Assembly (NCBI GenBank): GCA_013348845.1
Contig: CP054675.1
Span: 2,055,501 to 2,119,500 of the forward strand
Source: Candidatus Tepidiaquacella proteinivora
Lineage (GTDB): Bacteria > Bacteroidota > Ignavibacteria > Tepidaquicellales > Tepidaquicellaceae
Direction: 5' to 3'
Length of the DNA: 64,000 bases
Below are positions 9,537 to 19,198 of the stretch, in pieces (within the stretch, counting starts at the first letter, position 1; each line of letters opens with the position of its first letter). The notes under the pieces are model-generated. The model ran no database searches and was not told the DNA's origin. It worked only from the letters and a program-made list of their open reading frames with translations. The position numbers and the translations under genes are program-made.

Positions 9537-10148
9537 ATGTTGAATAAGGAAAGAAAAAAAAGATTAGTAAATTCAAAAATTGAAGACAACGATTTAATTG
9601 ATGGAGCTCTAAAAGGTAAAAAGGAATGTTATGAGAAATTAATGAAAAAATACTACAACCTGATTAGTCACCTTATAAGAAAGATGGTTTTTGAAAAAGA
9701 TGAAGTTGATGATCTTACGCAAGAGACATTTATCAAAGCATTTAATTCGTTACATAAATTTGACAAAGAATTCGCATTTTCTACATGGCTTTATAAAATT
9801 GCAACAAATAATTGTATAGATTATATTAGAAAGAAAAAATTATCGACCTTTTCAATTGATAAAGATATAAAGTTAGATGATGATGAAGTTAGATATGAGA
9901 TAGCTGATGATAATTATGTTCCGGATAAGAGAATTATTAAAAATCAAAAAAATAATGTTATTGAAAAAGCGATAGAAAAACTACCCAAAAAATATAGAGA
10001 TATAATTATTTTGAGACATAAATATGAAATGAATTATTATGAAATTTCAAAAGAGTTGAAAATTCCGATAGGAACCGTAAAAGCACATTTGTTCAGAGCA
10101 AGAGAGATGTTAAATAAATATTTAAGAAATAAGATAAAAGATTATTAA
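9537..10148 (+). CDS. ECF-type RNA polymerase sigma factor
   Basis: 203 residues. Sigma region 2 spans about residues 20-95 with DDLTQETFIKAF and the FSTWLYKIATNNCIDYIRKK helix that contacts the -10 element. Sigma region 4 spans about 140-195 with LPKKYRDIIILRH and the helix-turn-helix EISKELKIPIGTVKAHLFRAR. Regions 1 and 3 are absent, as expected for the ECF class. The stop codon overlaps the mutS ATG in the sequence TAATG, so the sigma factor and the mismatch-repair protein should be translated from one message. No anti-sigma gene lies next to it. Confidence 0.9.
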   Translation: MLNKERKKRLVNSKIEDNDLIDGALKGKKECYEKLMKKYYNLISHLIRKMVFEKDEVDDLTQETFIKAFNSLHKFDKEFAFSTWLYKIATNNCIDYIRKKKLSTFSIDKDIKLDDDEVRYEIADDNYVPDKRIIKNQKNNVIEKAIEKLPKKYRDIIILRHKYEMNYYEISKELKIPIGTVKAHLFRAREMLNKYLRNKIKDY

Positions 10149-12757
10149 TGGCTGAGCAAGAAACCCCATTGATGCGACAATATAGAAAAATTAAGGAAAA
10201 ATATCCCGAGATGATTTTACTTTTCCGAATGGGGGATTTTTTTGAAACTTTTGAAGAAGATGCTATAATAACTTCTAAAGTTCTCGGCATAACTTTAACA
10301 AAAAGAGCAAGTGGCTCTGCCGCAGATGTTCCTTTGGCTGGTTTTCCACATCACGCTTTGGAAACCTATCTTCCTAAATTGATTAAAGCAGGGTATAGAG
10401 TGGCTGTTTGTGAACAACTGGAAGATCCTAAATTGGCAAAGGGAATTGTCAAGAGGGATGTTATAGAAGTTGTTACACCTGGCGCTACTTTTTCTGAAAA
10501 ATTGCTCAATCATAAATCAAATAATTATCTTTTAGCGTTATATTTAAAAGAAGATATTTGTGGATTTTCTTTTTGTGATATTACAACAGGGGAGTTTGCT
10601 GTTGCTGAAATAAAATCTTCACAGTTAAAAGAACAAATCGAAGTAATAACACCGGGAGAAATACTCATTCCAAAGAGAGAAAAAGATAGAATATTTAAAC
10701 TTTTAAAAATTGATGAAACAGAATTAAAAAAAGAAAGTGTCCCTAAATATATATTTACAAAAGTTGATGATTGGGTCTTTAATCTCGACTATGCAAGGGA
10801 ATTATTAACAAATAAATTCAGTACCCATTCTCTAAAAGGATTTGGTATTGAAAATATGGAATGCGGTATTATTGCTGCGGGTTGTATTGTAAATTATTTA
10901 AATGAAACACAGAAGAATAATTTATCACACATAAATAAAATATATAAGTATGATTTTACTGATTATATAATATTAGATCCAGCAACAAAAAGAAATCTTG
11001 AAATTACAACATCAATATTTGAAGGGGGAAGAGAAGGTACTCTGATATCTATTATAGATAAAACTCTGACAGCTATGGGCGGTAGATTGTTAAAAAAATG
11101 GATATCCCGTCCTCTAAAAGTAAGGGAGAATATAAATAAGAGATTAGAAGCGGTTGAAGATTTTTACAATAATAAAATCTCCAGAAAAAAAATTCGGGAT
11201 ACTTTAAAATCTATTGCTGATCTTGAAAGACTGATTTCTAAAGTCGCTACCGGAAAAGCAGTTTCGAGGGATATACTGTTATTAAAATCATCAATTAAGA
11301 AAGTTTCAGAATTGAAGCTTTTATTGATGAATCTCGAATCAGAGTCAGTTAAATCATTAAGGGATAAATTAGTTGAATTACCAGAATTAATTAAAGAAAT
11401 TGAACTTGTATTAAATGAAAATTATTTGGAAGGTGCTGATTCTTATGGGATTATTAATAAAGGTTATAATAAAGAGTTAGATGATTTAAAAGATATTCAT
11501 TTAAACGGTAAAGTATGGGTTGATAATTTTCAGAGTAAGGAGAGAAAAAGAACAGGGATTAATTCATTAAAAGTAGATTATAACAAGGTTTTCGGTTATT
11601 ATATTGAAGTTACAAAAGCAAATTTAGATAAAGTTCCGCCTGATTATATCAGAAAACAAACTCTTGTAAATGCAGAGAGATTTATTACTGAAGAATTAAA
11701 AATTTATGAGGATAAGATTTTTAATGCTGAGGAAAGAATTTCTTTACTTGAAAATAAAATCTTGAATGATTTAAGACAGTTTATTCTTCAATATACTGAA
11801 CATATACAGAGAAATGCATCAGTTATAGCTTCAATTGATGTGCTTTCCGGTTTTGCAGAGGTTGCTGAAAGCTATAGATATATTAAACCCGAAATTAATG
11901 AGAGTGATACTATTCATATCATTAACGGCAGGCATCCTGTAATAGAACAATTATTACCCGCAGGAGAAAAATATATTGCAAACGATACTTTATTGGATAC
12001 AAATGATAATCAAATTATTATCCTTACTGGTCCCAATATGAGTGGTAAGTCAAGTTATTTAAGACAAACCGGTCTTATAGTTCTTTTGGCACAAATTGGT
12101 AGTTTTGTTCCCGCTGAATCTGCTAAAATAGGTATTGTAGATAAGATTTTTACAAGGGTTGGAGCTTCCGATAATATAGCTAAAGGAGAAAGTACCTTTT
12201 TAGTTGAAATGAACGAAGCGGCGAATATATTAAATAATGCAACACCAAAGTCGTTAATTTTACTTGATGAAATTGGAAGAGGTACAAGTACCTATGATGG
12301 TATTTCTATTGCATGGGCTATTACTGAATATTTACACGAAAATCCTACCGTTAGAGCGAAAACCTTATTTGCGACCCATTATCATGAATTAAACGTCCTG
12401 GCAAGTATGTATCCAAGAATAAAAAATTATCGTGTTGAAGTAAAAGAGTACAAAGATAAGGTTATCTTTCTCAGAAAGATTACACCTGGACATGCAGATC
12501 ATAGTTATGGAATAGAAGTTGCAAAAATGGCAGGTTTGCCAGAGTTTGTTACAAAAAGAGCAAAGGATATATTGCGCTCATTAGAAGAGAAAGAAGCAAA
12601 AAAAATGAAAAACAATGAACTGCAAATAAGTTTATTTGAATTAACACTTGATGAGAAAATTAGAGAACGTATTAAAAATATTGATATAAATAATATAACT
12701 CCATTAGAAGCAATCAATATTTTGAAAATTCTGAAAGATTATATTGAAAACTCATAA
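10148..12757 (+). CDS. mutS: DNA mismatch repair protein MutS
   Basis: 869 residues, normal for MutS1. It recognises mispaired bases and starts post-replicative repair. The N-terminal mismatch-binding domain has GDFFETFEEDA, containing the Phe-x-Glu motif that stacks on the mismatch. The ATPase domain has Walker A GPNMSGKSS at 628-636, then LLDEIGRGTSTYDG and FATHYHEL. A C-terminal ISLFEL peptide resembles the beta-clamp or dimerisation region of other MutS proteins. The start overlaps the sigma factor stop by one base. No mutL is in the window. Confidence 0.97.
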   Translation: MAEQETPLMRQYRKIKEKYPEMILLFRMGDFFETFEEDAIITSKVLGITLTKRASGSAADVPLAGFPHHALETYLPKLIKAGYRVAVCEQLEDPKLAKGIVKRDVIEVVTPGATFSEKLLNHKSNNYLLALYLKEDICGFSFCDITTGEFAVAEIKSSQLKEQIEVITPGEILIPKREKDRIFKLLKIDETELKKESVPKYIFTKVDDWVFNLDYARELLTNKFSTHSLKGFGIENMECGIIAAGCIVNYLNETQKNNLSHINKIYKYDFTDYIILDPATKRNLEITTSIFEGGREGTLISIIDKTLTAMGGRLLKKWISRPLKVRENINKRLEAVEDFYNNKISRKKIRDTLKSIADLERLISKVATGKAVSRDILLLKSSIKKVSELKLLLMNLESESVKSLRDKLVELPELIKEIELVLNENYLEGADSYGIINKGYNKELDDLKDIHLNGKVWVDNFQSKERKRTGINSLKVDYNKVFGYYIEVTKANLDKVPPDYIRKQTLVNAERFITEELKIYEDKIFNAEERISLLENKILNDLRQFILQYTEHIQRNASVIASIDVLSGFAEVAESYRYIKPEINESDTIHIINGRHPVIEQLLPAGEKYIANDTLLDTNDNQIIILTGPNMSGKSSYLRQTGLIVLLAQIGSFVPAESAKIGIVDKIFTRVGASDNIAKGESTFLVEMNEAANILNNATPKSLILLDEIGRGTSTYDGISIAWAITEYLHENPTVRAKTLFATHYHELNVLASMYPRIKNYRVEVKEYKDKVIFLRKITPGHADHSYGIEVAKMAGLPEFVTKRAKDILRSLEEKEAKKMKNNELQISLFELTLDEKIRERIKNIDINNITPLEAINILKILKDYIENS

Positions 12758-12855
12758 ATGATTTTATTACTTTTTAAATAATTCATGCTAAATATTTATC
12801 CTTTCTGATTTTTCTGAATTTTATCAATCAATATTTGAATATTTAATAATTATTG

Positions 12856-12888
12856 TTTTGTAATTTAGATTTTATAGCATTCATTTTG
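12856..12888 (+). promoter_or_regulatory. Weak candidate promoter in the mutS-flippase gap
   Basis: The 280 bases between mutS and the flippase gene hold no gene that I can see. The best promoter-like pair is TTTTG at 12856-12860 and, 20 bases on, TCATTTTG at 12881-12888 (one mismatch to TAnnTTTG). It would leave a leader of roughly 140 bases. The rest is featureless AT-rich DNA. Confidence 0.22.
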
Positions 12889-13037
12889 AATTATGGATTC
12901 AACTAATCTTGTAAGAATATTACTAATTGCAGGCTGAAAACTTGAAATTACATTTTTTATTATTTTTTCTTTTCAAATAAATGAATATTATTATTAAAAA
13001 TGAATAATTATTTTACTCAATTAAAGAGATATTATTA

Positions 13038-14534
13038 TTGGGAATTGTAGAAAAACAAGGTGTTAGAAATACGATACTTTCGTATCTGGGAGTTATTATT
13101 GGGTATGTAAATGTAGTTTTATTATTCCCTGCTTTTTTTACAACTGAACAATTCGGATTAATTCAACTTTTAATAAGTTCTTCTGTAATTTATGCTCAAT
13201 TATCGCAGATAGGAATTGTAAATGCAATAACAAGGTTTTTCCCATTTTTTAGGACAGAAGATAAAAAACATAATGGTTTTATAACTCTTATTATTTTTAT
13301 TTCTTTATTTGGATTCTTAATTTGTACAGTTTTATTCATCATTTTTAAACCTTTAATTGTTGATGCTTATAAAGAAAATTCAAGTCTGTTTCTGGATTAT
13401 TTTTATATACTGATACCTTTATCATTTATAACTATACTATTTAATATTTTAGAAGCTCTTGCTCGTGCTATATACCGAACTGTATTTTCTACTCTGTTAA
13501 GAGAGGTAGGTATCAGAATTTTAACTACATTTTTTATAATTATTTATATTTTTAAGATAATCAATTTTGATGCTTTTGTTTATTCTTATTTATTATCATA
13601 CTTCTTATGTGCTCTTTTAATATTAGTACAATTAATAATTTCTAAAGAATATTCTTTAATAGTTAACACTAAGTATATTCAAAAAGAACAATTAGCAGAT
13701 ATTTTAAAGTATGGAGGTTTTACCTTATTATCAAGTGCTTCACTTTTAATTGGGACAAGGGTTGATGGTTTAATCCTCGGTTCGATGGTTAATTTATCAA
13801 TCGTTGGTGTATATTTCACTTTTTTATATATTGCAACTGTGATAAATATACCTAACAGAAGTCTCGCAAAAATTACTGTTCCGATTATTGCAAATTTATG
13901 GAAAGAAAATAATGTCAAAGAAATTAATTCTTTATATAAGAAAACATCCTTAATTCTCTTATCACTCGGAATGTTAATTTATATAAGTATAGTTGTGAAT
14001 GAAAGAAATTTGCTATTTATGCTTAGAAATAAACCTGAATTTGTTAACAATTTTATTATTTTTTATATTATAGGATTTACCTATGTATTTGACGCATCTT
14101 TTAGTTTAAGTTCTGATATTATTTCTAATTCTCCAAGATATAAATATGAAAGTTTATTTAATGTAATTTTACTTTTATCAAGTATAATATTCAATATCAT
14201 ATTTATATCGCTTTACGGAAGTATTGGAGCAGCAATTAGTATTTTTGTTTCCTATTCATTATTTAATATAATAAAACTTGTTTTTGTAAAAAGAAAATTT
14301 GGAATTAATATTCTGACATTTAAACATCTCTATGTGATTTTTATTGGGAGTATTGTTTATGTAGTAGGAATTATAATCCCTTTTTTATTTAATTTGATTG
14401 TTGATTTAGTTTTAAGAAGTGCTATTGTGTTAATTTTGTACCTGTTCTTAATCTATATATTTAAAGTATCTGAAGATGTAAATAATAAAATTGAAGGATA
14501 CCTCAAAATAATTTTTAAAATTAAGAAAGATTAA
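13038..14534 (+). CDS. Wzx-like oligosaccharide flippase
   Basis: 498 residues with about 12-14 predicted membrane segments. It belongs to the MOP superfamily and should flip lipid-linked oligosaccharide across the inner membrane. The N terminus GIVEKQGVRNTILSYLGVVI-like pattern and the following EQFGLIQLL match the Bacteroidota branch of polysaccharide flippases. The start is the TTG at 13038: the frame has a stop at 13005 and no ATG in between, and the TTG sits where related proteins begin. It opens the first glycan locus and precedes a methyltransferase gene by 22 bases. Confidence 0.8.
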   Translation: MGIVEKQGVRNTILSYLGVIIGYVNVVLLFPAFFTTEQFGLIQLLISSSVIYAQLSQIGIVNAITRFFPFFRTEDKKHNGFITLIIFISLFGFLICTVLFIIFKPLIVDAYKENSSLFLDYFYILIPLSFITILFNILEALARAIYRTVFSTLLREVGIRILTTFFIIIYIFKIINFDAFVYSYLLSYFLCALLILVQLIISKEYSLIVNTKYIQKEQLADILKYGGFTLLSSASLLIGTRVDGLILGSMVNLSIVGVYFTFLYIATVINIPNRSLAKITVPIIANLWKENNVKEINSLYKKTSLILLSLGMLIYISIVVNERNLLFMLRNKPEFVNNFIIFYIIGFTYVFDASFSLSSDIISNSPRYKYESLFNVILLLSSIIFNIIFISLYGSIGAAISIFVSYSLFNIIKLVFVKRKFGINILTFKHLYVIFIGSIVYVVGIIIPFLFNLIVDLVLRSAIVLILYLFLIYIFKVSEDVNNKIEGYLKIIFKIKKD

Positions 14535-14556
14535 TGACTTATTTAATATCTCAAAT

Positions 14557-15381
14557 ATGAAAATAAATTTTATTCATAAACTTAAGCTGTTATTTAGAAT
14601 ATACATTGCACTTTTTAAGATGAATTCTAAAACAGCATTTAAAGTATTATTTAAGCCGGCAGAAACTACAAGATATGTTGAATTTGCGTATTTGTTGGAG
14701 TTTTTAAAAAGAAATAATATTAATATTGACAATAAAAGTAAAATTCTTGATATCTCCTCGCCGTTCGTTTTATCTTATGTGCTATCCCGAAAATCTAAAG
14801 TAATAAAAACAGATATTAATGAAGATGAAAAATTGTCAATAAAGGAAAATGAAAATTTGAAATTTAAAATAGAAGACGCTACTAATCTTACTTTTGAAAA
14901 TAATACTTTTGATTTAGTTTATTCTATTAGTGTTATTGAACATATTTATAAGAATTATTTAATCGCAGTTAAAGAAATGATAAGAGTTACAAAGCATGGT
15001 GGTATTATATATTTAACTTTTCCTGTATCTAATAGTTTTAAAGAAGAATGGATTGAATTTGATATATATTCTCATCAGTATAAAAACGGTAGAAAGACAT
15101 TTTTTCAATATAGATTTGATGAAGAAAAAACTAACGAAATATTAAATAATATTTGTGGCGTTGAAATCCTTCGCAAAGATATTTTTTGGGAGAGAAAAAA
15201 TGGTTTATATGATAAAATTATTGGAAAACTTCGGAAATACCCTGGTAATAATTTAAAAAATTATTTTATAAACTCGTTAATAAATTTTTATGCAGGGTTC
15301 AGATTACTCGACTCGAAACCTAAGGATTTTAATTCTGACAATTCATTTGGTAATATTTCTATTATAATGAAAAAAATATGA
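14557..15381 (+). CDS. SAM-dependent methyltransferase (class I)
   Basis: 274 residues. The Rossmann-like core shows ILDISSP near residue 63, TDIN near 87 and the NNTFDLVYSISVIEHI block near 115-130, typical of Methyltransf_11-type enzymes. The usual glycine-rich motif I is degenerate (no GxGxG after LDIS), which is seen in some glycan-locus methyltransferases. The position between a flippase and a glycosyltransferase suggests it modifies a sugar of the surface glycan; the substrate cannot be read from sequence. Its stop overlaps the next start in ATGA. Confidence 0.7.
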   Translation: MKINFIHKLKLLFRIYIALFKMNSKTAFKVLFKPAETTRYVEFAYLLEFLKRNNINIDNKSKILDISSPFVLSYVLSRKSKVIKTDINEDEKLSIKENENLKFKIEDATNLTFENNTFDLVYSISVIEHIYKNYLIAVKEMIRVTKHGGIIYLTFPVSNSFKEEWIEFDIYSHQYKNGRKTFFQYRFDEEKTNEILNNICGVEILRKDIFWERKNGLYDKIIGKLRKYPGNNLKNYFINSLINFYAGFRLLDSKPKDFNSDNSFGNISIIMKKI

Positions 15382-16487
15382 TTAAGGTTCTTTACGATTT
15401 CGAGGCTTTCTCGATGCAAAGATATGGCGGGATAACGAGATATTTCTCAGAATTAATTATGAGAATATCAGGATATTGTGATATTTCTGTTTTATTATAT
15501 ATGGGCTTAAATATTAATGAATATGGGCTTGATAAAAAAATAAAAACTGTTGGTCTAAGTAAAAAAATTCCGTTTATACCGAAAACAAAATTCATTATTA
15601 CAAAATTACAGAAGCCGATTTTTGAAAAATTTAGAAAAAAAACAGATTATAACATATTGCATCAGACATACTATAATAATTACATTACACTACCCAATAA
15701 AAAGAAAATTATCACAGTTCATGATTTTACTCATGAGCATTATCCAAAATATTTTTCCAGGCTTGATAAAACTATAGTAAATAAAAAGAAGGCAGTTTTT
15801 GAAGCAGATGCCGTTATATGTATATCTAATTCTACAAAAAATGATTTATTAAATTTTTATGGCAATGAACTTGAAAAAAAAATAAAAGTTATCTATCATG
15901 GAAATTCATTTGAAGAATATTTAAAAACTAATCAAATAAGCAAAGAGGCAAAGAAGGAAAACTTTATTTTATTTGTTGGCGAAAGATATTTTTATAAGAA
16001 TTTTCAGGTTTTATTGGATGCTTTTTGTAAATCAGAATTTTTAAGAAATAACTTTTATATAAAATGTTTTGGTGGTAAACCTTTTTCCCGAAAAGAGATG
16101 AAGAACTTCTCTAACCTTGGAATATTATCAAAAGTTAAATACACATTGGGAAATTATTTATCTTTGGGTGAAGAATATAAAAGAGCATCAGTGTTAGTAT
16201 ATCCTTCTTATTATGAAGGCTTCGGAATACCTTTAGTGGAAGCGATGAGCTTAGGAACTCCTGTCATTGCAAGTAATAGAAGTTCTTTACCTGAAGTTGG
16301 TGAAGATGCTGTATTATATTTTTCTCCTCAAAATTCTGAAGAGTTAAAAGATAGGCTGGAGACTCTATTGCAGGATAATAGTTTGCAGGAAAAAATGATA
16401 AACAAAGGATTTGAGAGAGCAAAATATTTTAGTTGGGATAAATGTGCAAATGAAACCTATAAATTATATAAAGAAGTAAATGGATAA
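15378..16487 (+). CDS. Glycosyltransferase family 4 protein
   Basis: 369 residues, GT-B fold, retaining. The N terminus has the acceptor-side glycine motif QRYGGITRYF, and the nucleotide-sugar site shows YEGFGIPLVEAMSLGTPV with the E-x7-E pair E280 and E288. ILFVGERYFYKNF near residue 195 is the usual start of the C-terminal domain. It probably adds a hexose to the lipid-linked glycan. The start overlaps the methyltransferase stop by 4 bases, and its end overlaps the next glycosyltransferase by 8 bases, so the cluster is one operon. Confidence 0.85.
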   Translation: MIKVLYDFEAFSMQRYGGITRYFSELIMRISGYCDISVLLYMGLNINEYGLDKKIKTVGLSKKIPFIPKTKFIITKLQKPIFEKFRKKTDYNILHQTYYNNYITLPNKKKIITVHDFTHEHYPKYFSRLDKTIVNKKKAVFEADAVICISNSTKNDLLNFYGNELEKKIKVIYHGNSFEEYLKTNQISKEAKKENFILFVGERYFYKNFQVLLDAFCKSEFLRNNFYIKCFGGKPFSRKEMKNFSNLGILSKVKYTLGNYLSLGEEYKRASVLVYPSYYEGFGIPLVEAMSLGTPVIASNRSSLPEVGEDAVLYFSPQNSEELKDRLETLLQDNSLQEKMINKGFERAKYFSWDKCANETYKLYKEVNG

Positions 16488-17241
16488 TTTACCTAAAGTA
16501 AGTATAATTACTGTTGTTTATAATAGCAGGGAAAACCTGAAAAAAACTATAAATAGTATCCGGAACTTAAATTATCCGAAGTTAGAATATATTATTATCG
16601 ATGGTGGTTCTGATGATGGATCAGTTGAAATAATAAAAAATAATTTAGATATCATAGATAAATGGATTAGTGAATCTGATAAGGGAATTTATGATGCGAT
16701 GAATAAAGGAATTAATTTAGCGACAGGAGAATATTTATGGTTTATTAACGCTGGTGATGAAGTATCTGATAGTAATATATTGAATGAGATTTTCATTAAG
16801 AACAATTTTAGCAATGCAGATGTTATATACGGTGATACTGAATTGGTTGATTCTAAAGGAAGAAGTTATGGTAAGAGAAAATTAAAACGTCCTCCAAAGA
16901 ACTTAAGCTGGAAAAATATGATTGATGGAATGATAATTACTCATCAGGCACTTATTGTAAAGAAACAGGTATCAGTATATTATGATTTAAATTATATTTA
17001 TTGCTCGGATATTGATTGGATTATAAGAGTACTTAAAAACAGTAGGAAGATTATTAATACAAATATGTTTCTATGTAGATTCCAATTAGGAGGATATTCA
17101 CGGAAAAATACTTTGAATTCGCTTGTTGAAAGATATAAAATTTTGATAAAGTATTTTAATCCCCTTTATGTTATTTTAAATCATATTAAATTGGGGTTTA
17201 AATTTCTATTGCATATTATTAGATATAGGAGAATATTATAA
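16480..17241 (+). CDS. Glycosyltransferase family 2 protein
   Basis: 253 residues, GT-A fold, inverting. The N-terminal domain has SIITVVYNSRENL, IIIDGGSDDGS and SDKGIYDAMNKGI, typical of the WcaA-like GT2 group. The metal-site region is less canonical. A short hydrophobic stretch near the C terminus may give peripheral membrane attachment. It is the last gene of the plus-strand half of the first glycan locus and its end overlaps the end of the convergent methyltransferase gene by 6 bases. Confidence 0.85.
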   Translation: MDNLPKVSIITVVYNSRENLKKTINSIRNLNYPKLEYIIIDGGSDDGSVEIIKNNLDIIDKWISESDKGIYDAMNKGINLATGEYLWFINAGDEVSDSNILNEIFIKNNFSNADVIYGDTELVDSKGRSYGKRKLKRPPKNLSWKNMIDGMIITHQALIVKKQVSVYYDLNYIYCSDIDWIIRVLKNSRKIINTNMFLCRFQLGGYSRKNTLNSLVERYKILIKYFNPLYVILNHIKLGFKFLLHIIRYRRIL

Positions 17242-18042
17242 TTTTTTTGCAATTATTATTATTCCGGAACCTGATTTATTATCTGACAAATAATCGGAAA
17301 TCATTAATATTAATATTGGCACAATTGTAATCAGGTAATATATTGGTAATAGTATTAAAAATATTTTATTAAAACCAACAAGGGAAATAGGATATTTCAT
17401 CCCTAATAACCAATATAGCCTGCCAAACTTTCCGTATGAATATTTAAGTTTATTTATTTCAAATCCTGACAAACTTAATTTATTCTTTAATTCATTCATT
17501 GAATATCCATCTCTTGCATGTTCTTCAATGAAGCTCTTGTCTGTTTCTGTATGAACATCACTACCACCTATATCCGAAGGTGTATTAACAAGTAAATAAC
17601 CACCTTTTTTGATTGATTTATATAAGTTATTAAAAACTATTTGATCTTCTTCAATATGTTCCATTACATCTACAGATATTACTAAGTCAAACTCACTGTC
17701 GTATTTAATTTCCCTTAAATCTGCATACTCAATTGATACATTTAAACAACCTGATTTGTTAAAAAAATATTGACAATCTTTAATTTGGTCTTCTTTTATG
17801 TCTATGGCTTTTATCTTTGAATTTTTGAAATATTTAGATAAAAAATATGTATATTGACCAAATCCCATTCCAGCGTCAAGAATTGATATTTCGCTTTCTT
17901 TATTAAATAATTTTTTTATTTCTCTTTTAACGTACCATGTTCTTAAAAAGATTAAGTCAAGCAAATGATAAAATATTTTTCTTAATAAAATATTCTTTGC
18001 AACTATCCTACCTAAAATATTTTTAATTGGGTCATATTGCAT
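17236..18042 (-). CDS. SAM-dependent methyltransferase with C-terminal membrane segment
   Basis: 268 residues. The class I core is well preserved: ILDAGMGFGQYTYFL (motif I) near 55-68, AIDIKEDQI near 80 and DLVISVDVMEHIEED near 118-132. Residues about 215-250 are strongly hydrophobic and could form one or two membrane segments, so the enzyme may act at the membrane on a lipid-linked glycan. It overlaps the upstream glycosyltransferase gene by 11 bases on the same strand. Confidence 0.8.
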   Translation of the reverse strand: MQYDPIKNILGRIVAKNILLRKIFYHLLDLIFLRTWYVKREIKKLFNKESEISILDAGMGFGQYTYFLSKYFKNSKIKAIDIKEDQIKDCQYFFNKSGCLNVSIEYADLREIKYDSEFDLVISVDVMEHIEEDQIVFNNLYKSIKKGGYLLVNTPSDIGGSDVHTETDKSFIEEHARDGYSMNELKNKLSLSGFEINKLKYSYGKFGRLYWLLGMKYPISLVGFNKIFLILLPIYYLITIVPILILMISDYLSDNKSGSGIIIIAKKL

Positions 18043-19198
18043 GTTTGTTATTATTAAGGATTAGATTATATAAATTTTTAATAAAATATTCCCAGGAATA
18101 TTTTTCTTTCTCTGCCTCTATATTTTTAGAAAATGATACCTCTAAATTTTCTTCATAGAATTTTTTTATAGCTTCAGCTATTGCCTTTGGATTATTTGGT
18201 TCTATAATTAGCCCGGTTTTTCCATCTATTACAACTTCCCGTAAACCCCCAACATCAGTAACTATTACAGGTTTATCGTAGTAATAAGCTATCTGTACTA
18301 TACCACTTTGTGTAGCATCAGAATAAGGCAATACTATGCAATCACATGCAGAGAAAATATATTTTACCTTGTCATCGGGGATGAAATCACTTATAAATTT
18401 AACATTATCTTCTAAATTATGACTACTCACTTTTTCTTTATATGGCGTTTGCTCTTCATAAAACTCACCGGCAACAAGTAAATTTATATCAGAGTAACTT
18501 TTTAAATCGTTCATTGCTTCCAGTAAGTATAATAATCCTTTGTATTTTCTTATATAACCAAAAAAAAGTAATAATTTTTTTCTTCTGAAATCAAATTTAT
18601 ATTCTTTTAGTATAAAATCTTTTGCTTCACTTTTTGATACTTTCTCTCCGAAATGATTATAAATCGGGTGTGGAGTAAGAATATAAGGCTTTTTAATTTT
18701 TAACTTTTTGAAATCTTCAACTACCGCTTTTGAGAGAAATATAAAATAATCTGTGTTGAAAAAGGCAACTCTTGTTAGAAGTTTATCACCAATTCTTTTT
18801 TCGTGAGGAATAACATTATCACAGATATACAATACTTTAGTCTTCCGAAAAATTTTAGCAATAAAACACAAGGTGAAATAACATGGGGCAAAAAAAGGTA
18901 TCCAGTATTTGAATATTAATAAATCTGGTTTTTCATTTCTTATCTTGAATCCATATTTTATCCAATTAAAAGGATTTATAGAATCAATTGAAATAATATT
19001 TCTTTCGTCAGGTATTTTCAAGGTAGGAGTTCCTGTTTCGTATTGTGTCTTTCCGGGGAATAAAAAATTTGGATATTGTCTTTTAAAGGAGTATATTTTT
19101 ATGTTATTCTCTTTTGATAAATAATTAAACAGAATTGTATTAAAATGTGAAATTCCTCCCCTCATAGGATAAGCTGTACCTATGTAAATTATTTTCAT
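18032..19198 (-). CDS. Glycosyltransferase family 4 protein
   Basis: 388 residues, GT-B fold. The N terminus IGTAYPMRGGISHFN is the acceptor-side motif. The C-terminal domain has LLFFGYIRKYKGLLYLLEAM near 210 and VLPYSDATQSGIVQIAYYYDKPVIVTDVGGL near 300-330 in sections; the usual E-x7-E is replaced by a DATQSG type, as in a recognised subgroup. It probably transfers a sugar in surface-glycan synthesis. It starts 4 bases inside the upstream GT9 gene and overlaps the methyltransferase downstream. Confidence 0.85.
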   Translation of the reverse strand: MKIIYIGTAYPMRGGISHFNTILFNYLSKENNIKIYSFKRQYPNFLFPGKTQYETGTPTLKIPDERNIISIDSINPFNWIKYGFKIRNEKPDLLIFKYWIPFFAPCYFTLCFIAKIFRKTKVLYICDNVIPHEKRIGDKLLTRVAFFNTDYFIFLSKAVVEDFKKLKIKKPYILTPHPIYNHFGEKVSKSEAKDFILKEYKFDFRRKKLLLFFGYIRKYKGLLYLLEAMNDLKSYSDINLLVAGEFYEEQTPYKEKVSSHNLEDNVKFISDFIPDDKVKYIFSACDCIVLPYSDATQSGIVQIAYYYDKPVIVTDVGGLREVVIDGKTGLIIEPNNPKAIAEAIKKFYEENLEVSFSKNIEAEKEKYSWEYFIKNLYNLILNNNKHAI

